Position numbers and translations under genes: made by a program
Shown here: one piece after another, positions 34,142-42,639 of the stretch
How the letters are laid out: each line of letters opens with the position of its first letter
Position numbering within the stretch: position 1 is the stretch's first letter
Source of the DNA: Betaproteobacteria bacterium Ga0077526
GTDB lineage: Bacteria > Pseudomonadota > Gammaproteobacteria > Burkholderiales > Ga0077523
Reading direction: 5' to 3'
NCBI GenBank assembly: GCA_001464765.1
Contig: LNDV01000014.1
Coordinates: forward strand, 89,584-153,583
Length of the DNA: 64,000 nucleotides
The notes under the pieces: generated by a model
Told to the model about the DNA's origin: nothing
The model's database searches: none
Seen by the model: the letters and a program-made list of their open reading frames with translations, nothing else

Positions 34142-35839
34142 TCAGCGCGGTCCGCGCACCAGTCGGCCTGGCAGAGCGCCGGTCGCCTCGCCGTCGTGCA
34201 TCACTTCGATCCCCGCCACGAAAGTGTGACGGTACCCCTTCGCCTTCTGCACGAACCGGCGCCCGCCAGCGGGGAGGTCGTAGGTGATCTCCGGTCGCAG
34301 CACCTGCAGCGCATCGAAGTCGATGATGTTGAAGTCCGCACGAAGTCCGGGAGCGATCACGCCGCGATCGGTGAGGCCGTAGACGTGTGCCGTATCGCGG
34401 GTCTGCTTGCGTACCAGGAACTCGAGACCGAGCTTGTCGCCGCGCCGCCGATCGCGGGCCCAGTGCGTGAGCATGCTGGTGGCAGAACTCGCGTCACAGA
34501 TGTAGCCCACATGTGCACCGGCGTCCGCAATGCCGGAAATCGTCGCCGGGTCCTCCAGCAGCGTGCGCACCACTTCGAGATCGCCGTCGAAGTAGTTCTC
34601 GAAGGTGTTCATCAGCAGCGCCTTCCCGTTTTCCTCGAGCAGCATGTCGAGCACCACGTCGAAGACGTTGCGCCCTGCCGCCTCGGCAATGGCCGTCATG
34701 CTGTCGGCCATGGAGGGCTCGTAGTCGACCGGCATGGAGATTCGGAAAGTGCGCGGCAGCATTGCGGCGATCCAGCGCGTGTGCTCGTTGTCCGGCAGTT
34801 CCGCCCACAGACGTCGGCGGAGTTCGGGCTGGGAAACGATGGCCGCGTAGCGCTCGGGGGGCGTCATGGCGCTCATTTCGATCCAGAGCGGATGGGTCAC
34901 GAACGGATGCACGGAGCCTTCGAGCGCCATCATCACCCCGATGGGCCGCGAGCCGACCTGTCCCGTGACTTCCAGACCCTGCCGGCGCGCCGCGTGGATG
35001 CGCGCCCGCGTGTCCTTCCACAGATCGGGCGCGTTGTGGACCTGGAGCAGCAGCACGGAAAGAGGACGCTGCGCGATCTCCGCGGCGGCGCGCAGCCGCT
35101 CGAAATCGCCGTCGCCGAAGTCGGAGTTGACCTCGATCACGCCGGTACCCGCCCGACGCATGGCGAGAGCGATACCCGTGAGTTCCGGTTCCGCGGCGCT
35201 GAGCCCGGGCGTGAAGCGGCCATCCTTCGTGCGGTGCTTGGTCGTGCGTGAGGTCGTGAAGCCCAGCGCGCCGGCGCGGAGAGCTTCATCCAGAAGCTCC
35301 CCCATCCGGGCGATCTCTGGCTCCGTCGGCAGTTCGGCGTGATCGACGCCACGCTCGCCCATCACGTAGAAGCGCAACGCGCCGTGCGGCACCTGTGTGC
35401 CGATGTCACAGATGCGCGGCGTGGAATCCAGCACGTCCATGTACTGCGCGAAGCTCTCCCAGCGGAAGTCGATGCCTTCGGCGAGCACGGTCTCCGGGAT
35501 GTCCTCGACGCCTTCCATCAGATGGATGAGGTAGCGCTCGGCCCCCGGTCGCACGGGCGCGAAACCGACGCCGCAGTTCCCGAACACCGCGGTCGTGACG
35601 CCATGCCAGGATGAAGGCGTGAGATAGGGATCCCACGTCGCCTGACCGTCGTAGTGGGTGTGGATGTCGACCCAGCCGGGCGTGAGCAGCATGCCCTTGG
35701 CGTCGATCTCGCGACGGCCGGCCCCCACGTCGTTGCCGACGGCGCAGAAGCGGCCTGCCTCCACGGCGACATCTGCCGTGCGCATCGGCGCACCCGTACC
35801 GTCCACCACGGTGGCATTGCGTATCACCAGGTCGTGCAT
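34142..35839 (-). CDS. N-acyl-D-amino-acid deacylase family amidohydrolase
   Basis: The 565-residue protein has the family order: N-terminal small beta domain with D-G-T-G, the metal-binding H-T-H-Y-D (about residue 63), V-F-G-N-C-G-V-G-F with a conserved cysteine, E-x-N near residue 240, and late A-D-A-G-A-H (about residue 440). It would hydrolyse N-acyl groups from D-amino acids or similar amides in the cytosol. Its C-terminal G-x-I-A-P-G-L-x-A-D matches the truncated gene at 1-396. It ends three bases from the convergent ADP-ribosylglycohydrolase gene. Confidence 0.88.
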   Translation of the reverse strand: MHDLVIRNATVVDGTGAPMRTADVAVEAGRFCAVGNDVGAGRREIDAKGMLLTPGWVDIHTHYDGQATWDPYLTPSSWHGVTTAVFGNCGVGFAPVRPGAERYLIHLMEGVEDIPETVLAEGIDFRWESFAQYMDVLDSTPRICDIGTQVPHGALRFYVMGERGVDHAELPTEPEIARMGELLDEALRAGALGFTTSRTTKHRTKDGRFTPGLSAAEPELTGIALAMRRAGTGVIEVNSDFGDGDFERLRAAAEIAQRPLSVLLLQVHNAPDLWKDTRARIHAARRQGLEVTGQVGSRPIGVMMALEGSVHPFVTHPLWIEMSAMTPPERYAAIVSQPELRRRLWAELPDNEHTRWIAAMLPRTFRISMPVDYEPSMADSMTAIAEAAGRNVFDVVLDMLLEENGKALLMNTFENYFDGDLEVVRTLLEDPATISGIADAGAHVGYICDASSATSMLTHWARDRRRGDKLGLEFLVRKQTRDTAHVYGLTDRGVIAPGLRADFNIIDFDALQVLRPEITYDLPAGGRRFVQKAKGYRHTFVAGIEVMHDGEATGALPGRLVRGPR

Positions 35840-35942
35840 CGTCGTCCCTCGGGAGTGGTATCGGCACCGGGCAGGTTGCCGTCCGGCATTCTATGCGCCT
35901 CACGAATCCTGGATACCGCGCGGCCGCGCCGCTGCCGACAGA

Positions 35943-37463
35943 TCACGTTTCTTCCCGGCGACGCAGTACGACGACTTCACCCTCCACGGGCACACCGTGA
36001 TCCCATCGCAGCACGAGGACCCGGCGCATGGCCACGTCGAAACCCGACCGTTCGGCAAGGCGGGCAAGAGCATCCCCATCCTGCGCAAAGCGTCCGCTCG
36101 GACGCAGCACCGACATCGCACCGCCGGCGTCGAGATGTGTCTCGATGGAGAAGGCAAGCCAGCCGCCCGGCACGAGCACGCGACGGCACTGGTCGAACAC
36201 CATGCCGAAACGCGATTCGTAGATGAACACGTCCGCGGCCGTGACAACGTCGAAGGACCCGACCCCGCAGGCATCGAGATACGTGAGCAGATCGGCGCAG
36301 ACGAGTTCGTGATACACGCCTCGCGACCGCGCCTGTTCCAGCATCCGCGGGGACAGGTCGACTCCAACGAGGTGGGTGCAGTCCGGCCGCAGTTCCAGTC
36401 CCATCAGCCCGGTACCGCACCCGAGATCGACGGCACGCAGGGCACCGGGCGCCACGCCCCACGCGCTGCGCAGTTCCGTCGCCAGTATCGGCGGCACGGT
36501 GTAGCGCAGATCGGAACGCAGTTCGGCATCGAACCGGTCGGCGAACTGATCGAACAGGTTGCGCACGTACTCGGGCGGCGCGGTCTCGGACGAGCGCCCC
36601 TCGGCCGCACTCAGGAGATGGCGCACTTCCGCATCGTCCGGCAGCCGCGCCAGCGCGGCGCGGTAGTGGGCGGCCGCCTCCTCCCGGAGACCCTCGGAAA
36701 GCGCGATGAGTCCGAGGGCCTTGGAGATCTCCCCGGACTCCGGGTGTCTCGTCTGCGCCGAGATGAGTGCCGAACGGGCTGCCTCCACACGGCCCGACAG
36801 GCGCAGGGCGTCCGCCTCGTGAAGCACGATCGGGAGAGCGTCGGGATCCATGCGGCGCGCAGTGGCGAAGGACGACAGGGCGTCGTCCCAGCGTCCGGCG
36901 GAGGTGCGGGCGATGCCGAGTTCGAGATGGGCCACGGCCATGTCCGGTTCGATCTGCGTCGCGCGCTCCAGGGCGACCAGAGCGGCGGCTGTCTGACCCC
37001 GGGCACGCATGTGGCTGCCCAGGTTGACCCATGCGGCGGCGGCCTCCGGAGCCAGTTCCGTTGCCAGCGTCCATTGGGCGATGGCTTCATCGGTCCGGCC
37101 GAGCGCCTGAAGCACATTGCCGAGCAGCAGGTGCTCGTCTGCGTTTCCGGGTTCCAGTTCGAGGGATCGGCCGATGCCTCGGGCAGCGCCTTCCATGTCG
37201 CCAGAGTGGAGGGCGACCAGGCCCAGATTGAAGTGAGCCTTGGCGAACTCCGGTGCCAGTGCGACCGCCTGTTCATAGCAGCGGCGTGCGTCGTCCAGAC
37301 GCTTGTTGGCGAGATGCACGCCGCCCGCCAGGTTCAGCGCATCCGGCGTCGCCGCTTCGTCGGGCGGCAACTGATCGAGCAACTGCTCAACGTCCTTCAA
37401 GGCACCGCGTGCAAAGGCGGCACGCACGGTCGCCAAGGTGATCGTTCGAGCCTGATTCGCCAT
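35943..37463 (-). CDS. TPR-repeat SAM-dependent methyltransferase
   Basis: The 506-residue protein has about eight TPR units in its first 300 residues (repeated A-x-x-x-L-G-x-x-x-x-x-x-G) and a class I methyltransferase domain from about residue 335, with D-L-G-C-G-T-G-L-M-G as the AdoMet loop and D-V-V-T-A-A-D-V-F-I-Y as the post-motif strand. The ATG at 37463 has GGGAGGG upstream. It lies 138 bases after tonB on the same strand, so it may be at the end of the exbBD-tonB transcript. The methyl acceptor is unknown. Confidence 0.86.
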   Translation of the reverse strand: MANQARTITLATVRAAFARGALKDVEQLLDQLPPDEAATPDALNLAGGVHLANKRLDDARRCYEQAVALAPEFAKAHFNLGLVALHSGDMEGAARGIGRSLELEPGNADEHLLLGNVLQALGRTDEAIAQWTLATELAPEAAAAWVNLGSHMRARGQTAAALVALERATQIEPDMAVAHLELGIARTSAGRWDDALSSFATARRMDPDALPIVLHEADALRLSGRVEAARSALISAQTRHPESGEISKALGLIALSEGLREEAAAHYRAALARLPDDAEVRHLLSAAEGRSSETAPPEYVRNLFDQFADRFDAELRSDLRYTVPPILATELRSAWGVAPGALRAVDLGCGTGLMGLELRPDCTHLVGVDLSPRMLEQARSRGVYHELVCADLLTYLDACGVGSFDVVTAADVFIYESRFGMVFDQCRRVLVPGGWLAFSIETHLDAGGAMSVLRPSGRFAQDGDALARLAERSGFDVAMRRVLVLRWDHGVPVEGEVVVLRRREET

Positions 37464-37601
37464 GTCCGATCCCTCCCTTCGGTGAAACTGCCCGGTTGGC
37501 ACCGGGTGAGCCGACCGCGGGGTTCCGCGGCGGCAGCGGGCAGGCCGTATGCCCGCAGCCCTGCAACTGCCTCGCTGCCTGCTGCCCGAGGGCACCCAGC
37601 C

Positions 37602-38348
37602 CTACTGCTTGCCACCTTCCGGCTTCGCGCCTTCGGCGTCGCCCTGGTTGACCGTCGCCTTCGTCGCCTCCGGTCCATACCGGTCATCCTGAATACGATA
37701 GACGAACAACTGATCGACCTCGAACTCCTCGACGCCGTCGTCGGCAGGAGGAAACACGTACTGTTTCGCCGCTTTCGTTGCCGAGTAGTCAAACACGCCC
37801 GGCGGAATGGACTCGATCACCTCCGTCTTGAGCACCTTGCCCGTCGCGCTCACGAGCAGACGCACCCGTACCTTGCCCTCTGTGCCCTGGGCGAGGGCAT
37901 CCTTGGGGTAGATGGCCGGGGGCTTCTTCACCGGCTTGGCGCGCTTGTCGGGCGGCGGCAGATCCGGTGGTGGAGGCGGCGGCTCGGGTGGCGGCGGCGG
38001 TGGCGGCTCCGGCTCCGGCGGCTTGGGCGGCTCGGGAACAGGCAGCGGCTTGTCATCCGGCTTCGGGGGCTCGGGCGGCTTGGGCGGATCCGGCTTTTTC
38101 TTCTTGGGCTTCGGCGGCTCCGGCGGCGGGGGCGGCGGAGGCGGCGGTTCGGGCAGCTTCACGAACTCGACCTTCATCGGCTCCGGCTCCGGCGGCGGAA
38201 ACAGCGCACTCCAGTTGACCGAGGCATAGAGGAATGCCGCGACCTCCAGACCAACGGCGATCGTGAGCGCGCGGGAAAACGAGATCGGTTTCCGGCGTGC
38301 CGGCTCGGCCCGCGGCGCGTCCGTCCGCGGGGAGGAGTTCTCGCTCAT
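37602..38348 (-). CDS. tonB: TonB energy transducer, first system
   Basis: The 248-residue product has an N-terminal membrane helix (about 25-45), a long proline-rich spacer of repeated P-E-P and P-P-P units (about 55-140) and a TonB C-terminal domain (about 150-240, A-I-Y-P-K-D-A and V-R-V-R-L-L-V). It carries energy from ExbBD to outer-membrane receptors. The start overlaps the end of exbD by four bases. No receptor gene is nearby. Its sequence differs from the second TonB at 53367. Confidence 0.88.
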   Translation of the reverse strand: MSENSSPRTDAPRAEPARRKPISFSRALTIAVGLEVAAFLYASVNWSALFPPPEPEPMKVEFVKLPEPPPPPPPPPEPPKPKKKKPDPPKPPEPPKPDDKPLPVPEPPKPPEPEPPPPPPPEPPPPPPDLPPPDKRAKPVKKPPAIYPKDALAQGTEGKVRVRLLVSATGKVLKTEVIESIPPGVFDYSATKAAKQYVFPPADDGVEEFEVDQLFVYRIQDDRYGPEATKATVNQGDAEGAKPEGGKQ

Positions 38349-38782
38349 TTGGCCGGCGTCGCTCCGGCACTTTGCGCGTTGCTGGACGCCGCGATCCCGA
38401 CCGACTGGATGCCTTCGGCGCGCACGAGATCCATCACGTCGAGCAGTTTCTGCAGCGGGACTTCCTTGTCACCCGCGATCACGACGTCGACCTTGCCCTT
38501 CTCCTTGTCGGCCTTGAGCTTGGCCGTCAGCTGCTCCGGGCTCGTCGGCTTGCCCAGAATGAACATCGCGCCATCCTTCTGCACGCCGATGGTGATCTGC
38601 GTGTCCTTCAGCAGCGTCGTGGTCTTGGAGCCCGGCAGGTCGAGCGCGATACCGCTGCCGGCGATGGTGTCGATCGTGATCATGATGAAGAACACCAGCA
38701 GGAACATCATGATGTCGATCATCGGTATCACTTCGATACGCGCGCGGTCCGCTTCTAAGTAGCGGTCGGTTCGGGATCGCAT
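38345..38782 (-). CDS. exbD: ExbD/TolR family biopolymer transport protein, first system
   Basis: The 145-residue product has one N-terminal membrane helix (I-D-I-M-M-F-L-L-V-F-F) with the key aspartate of this helix (about residue 25) that takes part in proton flow. A periplasmic domain with G-S-K-T-T-T and K-x-V-P-L-Q-K-L follows. It lies between exbB and tonB on the minus strand and overlaps tonB. The assignment as ExbD rather than TolR comes from the tonB partner. Confidence 0.9.
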   Translation of the reverse strand: MRSRTDRYLEADRARIEVIPMIDIMMFLLVFFIMITIDTIAGSGIALDLPGSKTTTLLKDTQITIGVQKDGAMFILGKPTSPEQLTAKLKADKEKGKVDVVIAGDKEVPLQKLLDVMDLVRAEGIQSVGIAASSNAQSAGATPAK

Positions 38783-38792
38783 GATCCGCCCC

Positions 38793-39419
38793 TCAGCGCG
38801 GCGTGCCGCCGTGGAGGCGGTTCACGACGGTGATCTTGATGAGTTCCATCTGCTGCACGCCGAGGCGTACGCGCTTGTTGAAGTAGTTGAGGAACACGAG
38901 GCCGATGATCGCGATGAACAGGCCGCCGCCGGTCGCGATCAGCGCCTCGCCGATGCCGCCGGTGACCGCGCCCGCGCCGGCGCCGACGCCCTGGTTGCCG
39001 AGCACATCGAAGGTCTTGATCATCCCGAAGATGGTGCCGAGAAGACCCAGCAGCGGCCCGAGCGTCACCGTGGTGTCGAGCACCCACAGGTTGCGGTCCA
39101 TCACCGGGACGACCTCGAGGATCGCCTCGTCGATGTTGCGCTCCGCGGCCTCGGCATCCGTCGCCTGGGACTCCACCCCGGTCGTCACCAGCACCGATTG
39201 CATCGCGCCACCGAAGCGGCCGGCGACCGCCCTGAGCCCGTCGAGGTCACGATAGGCGGTCTTCTTCAGGTCCCGCTCGATGGCGGCGCCCTGGTTCAGT
39301 ACCCGGTGGAAGAACCAAAGCCGCTCGATGACCACGGCGAGTCCCACCGTGAACAGGATGACGAGTACGGGAATGACTCCCATGGAGAGGGAGCTCAATT
39401 CGATGAAACTGTTCCACAT
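38793..39419 (-). CDS. exbB: ExbB/TolQ family proton channel protein, first system
   Basis: The 208-residue product has three membrane helices with the ExbB pattern: an N-terminal helix, then a long cytoplasmic loop (R-D-L-D-G-L... to A-x-x-E-A-A-E-R) and a helix pair with T-L-G-P-L-L-G-L-L-G-T-I-F-G. It is the first gene of an exbB-exbD-tonB operon; exbD starts 10 bases later. The start has only a weak ribosome site (AAAGGTC). No Fur-like site is seen upstream, in contrast to the second system. Confidence 0.88.
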   Translation of the reverse strand: MWNSFIELSSLSMGVIPVLVILFTVGLAVVIERLWFFHRVLNQGAAIERDLKKTAYRDLDGLRAVAGRFGGAMQSVLVTTGVESQATDAEAAERNIDEAILEVVPVMDRNLWVLDTTVTLGPLLGLLGTIFGMIKTFDVLGNQGVGAGAGAVTGGIGEALIATGGGLFIAIIGLVFLNYFNKRVRLGVQQMELIKITVVNRLHGGTPR

Positions 39420-39488
39420 GTGCGTGACCTTTCGTGCGTCGTCTACGGGTTTGTCGGGGGCCTGTCTAGCGATCCGGGGCGTACAGGA

Positions 39489-40511
39489 TCATCGCCCTTC
39501 GGGAAATGGCGGGAAGAACGGCACGCCGTACTTCTCGACGATCTCCCGCATCTCGCCATTGGCGAGCATCTCGGTAAAGGCGTCGTCGAGCAGTTTCTTG
39601 AATTCGGTTTCCTTGGCCTTCACCGCCCAGGCGCCGTTGAAGCGCTGCCCGGGCTCCGGCCGGAACCCGATGGACATGGCGAGTTCGACGTTCTTGTCGC
39701 GGTTCGCCACGGGAATCGACGGGCCCCATACCATGATCGCGTCCACTTCCTTGCGGAGCAGGCCGTCGATCACGCGATTGTTCTGGAAGTAGGTCACCAC
39801 GGGGATGCCCAGCGCCTCGGCGTTGTCCTGCATCGGGGTATAGGCGGGTACGCCGATCTTGAAGCCCTTCCCCTTGAGTTCCGCGAGCGATCGGGCCTTG
39901 GGCACCTTGCCCTGGTGCACGAGCACGAAGCCCACCCCGAGGTACGGGGTGGTGAACGCCATCTCGTTCTTGACCATGTGATCGTCGTCGCCGGTGATCA
40001 CGAGACCGAGAAAGACGTCGCAGAATCCGCGGTTGATGGTCTGGCGGAACGCGAGATTGACACCACCGCGATAGACGCCGGTGTTGGCCCACATGATGGA
40101 AAACTCCCAGCCGTTCCTCTGGGCGATGCGACTCAGGATCTCGATGTCGATGCCCGGGGGTTCAGCTTTCGGCGCGGTATGCGAGAAAGGGTAGTACCAG
40201 GCGTCTGCGCAGGCCAGGATGCGCTTCATCATGCGGACACGGCCGATGGCGGAGAGGTACTTGGCTTCCTGGGGAATCGCCACGGGCGGCCCGCCGTAGC
40301 GGTAGCCGCTCTGATACAGCTTGTCGGTGAACGGGTCGAAGATCTCCGGTTCCTTGTACCCGATCTCCGCGACACGCGGGCGCGGGTTCGCGATCACGTA
40401 CTCCACGTCGAGTTCGGGAATGGGCTTTGTCTGGGCGCCGGCCGGCAGCGCGCATGCTGCCAGGAGGGCGCCCGCGACGCACCAGCCTGCGGGACTGCGG
40501 AACCACCTCAC
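39489..40511 (-). CDS. Periplasmic solute-binding protein (family 3/XoxJ-like)
   Basis: The product is about 340 residues with a signal peptide (cleavage near A-G-A-Q, about residue 26). The core has C-A-D-A-W-Y-Y-P-F and F-x-x-T-P-Y-L-G-V-G, which fit the extracellular family-3 solute-binding fold and recall the proteins associated with PQQ alcohol dehydrogenases. No such dehydrogenase is adjacent. GTG 40511 is chosen, since it lies 8 bases after GGGAGGAG; GTG 40517 is only 2 bases from it. A transport partner is not visible nearby. Confidence 0.72.
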   Translation of the reverse strand: MRWFRSPAGWCVAGALLAACALPAGAQTKPIPELDVEYVIANPRPRVAEIGYKEPEIFDPFTDKLYQSGYRYGGPPVAIPQEAKYLSAIGRVRMMKRILACADAWYYPFSHTAPKAEPPGIDIEILSRIAQRNGWEFSIMWANTGVYRGGVNLAFRQTINRGFCDVFLGLVITGDDDHMVKNEMAFTTPYLGVGFVLVHQGKVPKARSLAELKGKGFKIGVPAYTPMQDNAEALGIPVVTYFQNNRVIDGLLRKEVDAIMVWGPSIPVANRDKNVELAMSIGFRPEPGQRFNGAWAVKAKETEFKKLLDDAFTEMLANGEMREIVEKYGVPFFPPFPEGR

Positions 40512-40811
40512 GGACACAACTCCTCCCACGGGCTCTGACGGCCGTGCTTGCTACTCATCTCAGGGACCGCTTGACGCGGGGACATCGGCGGGACCGTCGC
40601 AGGCCCGCTGCACACCCGGGAGGGTGCCGTCCCTCCGTGGCGCGCTTGGCCGGCTGGAGTGTAGCGCATCCTCCGGCCGGCACCCCATCGGCGGCGCGCG
40701 GCCGGCCGTGAACGCACCTCTTGTCAACGCCGGGGACTTGATGACACATTCTGCGAACGTCTTCGATCTCAACGGTGGGCAGCACCCCACCCTACCCAGG
40801 CTGATCCCGCG
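40512..40811. other. 300-base divergent gap before the amine oxidase gene
   Basis: The gap holds the leader of the solute-binding gene and the promoter area of the amine oxidase gene. No convincing small gene, hairpin with T-tract or promoter hexamers were seen. Confidence 0.3.
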
Positions 40812-42371
40812 ATGTCCCGCTCCCCACTTCTCCAATGGCTGCGAAAGGCAGCAACGGCAACGATCCCCCACGCAGTGCCCGCGACGTCCCGACGTCCAGG
40901 GGCAGACCGGGACAGGCGGCGCCTGATCGCCGGCAGCGGCGGCGCAGCGCTCGCCCTGACGGCACCTCTGCGGACCTCGGCCGCCGCCCGTCGCGGCGCG
41001 CCGCGAATCGCGATCATCGGCGCCGGACTGGCCGGCCTCGCTGCGGCCCACGCGCTGCGGCGTGCGGGTCATGACCCCGAGGTGTTCGAGGCCTCGGAGC
41101 GGCTGGGCGGCCGGTGCTTCTCGGAACGCGCCGCGTTCGCCGAAGGCCAGATTGCCGAGCGCGGCGGCGAGTTCCTGGACACGGCGCACACCGAGATCCT
41201 GGCGCTCGCAAAGTCCCTCGGTCTTGCCGTCGACGACGTGCTGGCAGATGAGCCGGAAGGCTGCGAAGCGTGGACTCTGCTCGACGGCGCGCTCTACAGC
41301 GGCGAGGCGGCCACGCGCGATTTCCAGGCCGTGTTCCCCATCGTCCAGAAGCAGGCTCGCGCGCTCGGCGACCACTACGGCTATGCCGACTCGAACGCGA
41401 CGGCGCGCGCGCTCGACGCAATGAGTGTGTCGGACTGGATCGCACGGCACGTCCCTGGCGGCAACGCCTCGCTGTTCGGCCGACTCGTCGCCAACGCGTT
41501 CGAAGAGGAATACGCGATCGAAGCGGCGCGCCTGTCCGCGCTCAACCTGGTCGTCACGCTCTCGGCGTCCCCGCGCGACCACTTCCAGCCCTATGCCGGA
41601 TCGGACCAGCGCTTTCACCTCCGCGGCGGCAACGATGCCCTCGTGGCACGGCTGGCCGCGAGTCTGCGGCGCCCCGTGGAGCCAGGGATGCCGCTCGTGG
41701 CGCTCGCGCGCCGCCACGACGGACGCTACGACGTCACGGTCCGGCGCGGCTCCGGCATGCTCACCGACCGTTTCGACCGAGTCGTGCTCGCGCTGCCCTT
41801 CTCCAATCTGCGGGACGTCGACCTTTCACGCGCCGGTTTCCGGCCGCGCAAACTGCAGGCGATTCGCGAACTGCCGATGGGGGCCAGCACGAAGCTGCAA
41901 CTGCAATTCAACGATCGCCTCTGGCGGGACGCGCGGAACAACGGCGAGGTACGCCTCGACGGCAGCTTCCACGGCACATGGGAAGTCTCTCGGGCACAGG
42001 CCGGCCGTGCCGGCATCCTCAACTTCTGGAGCGGCGGCGACCGCGCCATCGAGGCGGGCAAGGACACCCCTGAAGCGCAGGCAGCCCGAGCTCTCGCGGA
42101 CCTCGAGGCCGCCCTGCCCGGCATCTCCCGCGCGTGGAACGGTCGCGTGATCCGCAACACCTGGGATGCCGGCTCGGAGCCGCGAGGGTCCTACGCGTAC
42201 TACCCGCCCGGCTACATGACGACCCTGCTGGGCATCGAGGGCGAGCCGGAAGGCGCGTGCCACTTTGCCGGCGAACACACCTCGCTCGAATGGCAGGGCT
42301 ATCTCAACGGCGCGGTGGAAAGCGGGCAGCGTGCCGCGCGTGAAGTACTGCGTGCCGTCGGGCGGCGCTAG
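40812..42371 (+). CDS. Tat-exported FAD-dependent amine oxidase
   Basis: The 519-residue protein has an R-R-R-L-I-A-G twin-arginine signal (about residues 36-42) and a hydrophobic stretch ending near T-S-A-A, then an FAD-binding G-A-G-L-A-G-L-A-A (about residue 72) and G-G-R. The C-terminal G-E-H-T-S-L-E-W-Q-G-Y-L-N-G-A-V segment is typical of the monoamine oxidase family. A folded, flavin-loaded enzyme would be exported to the periplasm to oxidise amines. The TAG stop at 42369-42371 lies within the CTAG at the end of the element at 42368-42508. Confidence 0.85.
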   Translation: MSRSPLLQWLRKAATATIPHAVPATSRRPGADRDRRRLIAGSGGAALALTAPLRTSAAARRGAPRIAIIGAGLAGLAAAHALRRAGHDPEVFEASERLGGRCFSERAAFAEGQIAERGGEFLDTAHTEILALAKSLGLAVDDVLADEPEGCEAWTLLDGALYSGEAATRDFQAVFPIVQKQARALGDHYGYADSNATARALDAMSVSDWIARHVPGGNASLFGRLVANAFEEEYAIEAARLSALNLVVTLSASPRDHFQPYAGSDQRFHLRGGNDALVARLAASLRRPVEPGMPLVALARRHDGRYDVTVRRGSGMLTDRFDRVVLALPFSNLRDVDLSRAGFRPRKLQAIRELPMGASTKLQLQFNDRLWRDARNNGEVRLDGSFHGTWEVSRAQAGRAGILNFWSGGDRAIEAGKDTPEAQAARALADLEAALPGISRAWNGRVIRNTWDAGSEPRGSYAYYPPGYMTTLLGIEGEPEGACHFAGEHTSLEWQGYLNGAVESGQRAAREVLRAVGRR

Positions 42372-42508
42372 GCAAGGTCCGCAGTATCTGCTTGGATCGC
42401 GTAGCGGCCTGCGCCTGGCGTGCGTCCAGTCCGCGGCGGCCCGGGCCTTCTTGTCATCGGCCCGAGAGACCTCCGTCCCGACCGCGTGGGTTGCGCAGAC
42501 CTTCCCTG
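42368..42508 (-). mobile_element. Shorter copy of the MITE-like element
   Basis: About 141 bases bounded by CTAGGCAAGGTCCGCAG on the left and, reversed, AGGGAAGGTCTGCGC on the right. Read on the minus strand it shares blocks with the 29543-29816 element: GACGGAGGTC (42468-42477) and CCGGGCCGCCG (42434-42444), with a GATGAC-GAAGG stretch between. The left end overlaps the stop codon of the amine oxidase gene. The remaining bases to 42639 hold nothing further that is recognised. Confidence 0.75.
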
Positions 42509-42639
42509 AAAGCCTGCTGCGTCGCAGGATTCCTGCAGGCGGTCCGTTCGGGTAAGGTCCGGTCCGCGGCCCGCAACTCGATGCCCTCCGCGGCAACCGC
42601 GTCGTAACCACTACAACCAGAACTGCCGGGAGCGATCGC

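Noticed and set aside
35658..38762. A 1034-codon rightward frame across the methyltransferase and TonB genes
   Set aside because: It is antisense to methyltransferase, tonB and exbD, all with clear motifs, and its translation is low-complexity.
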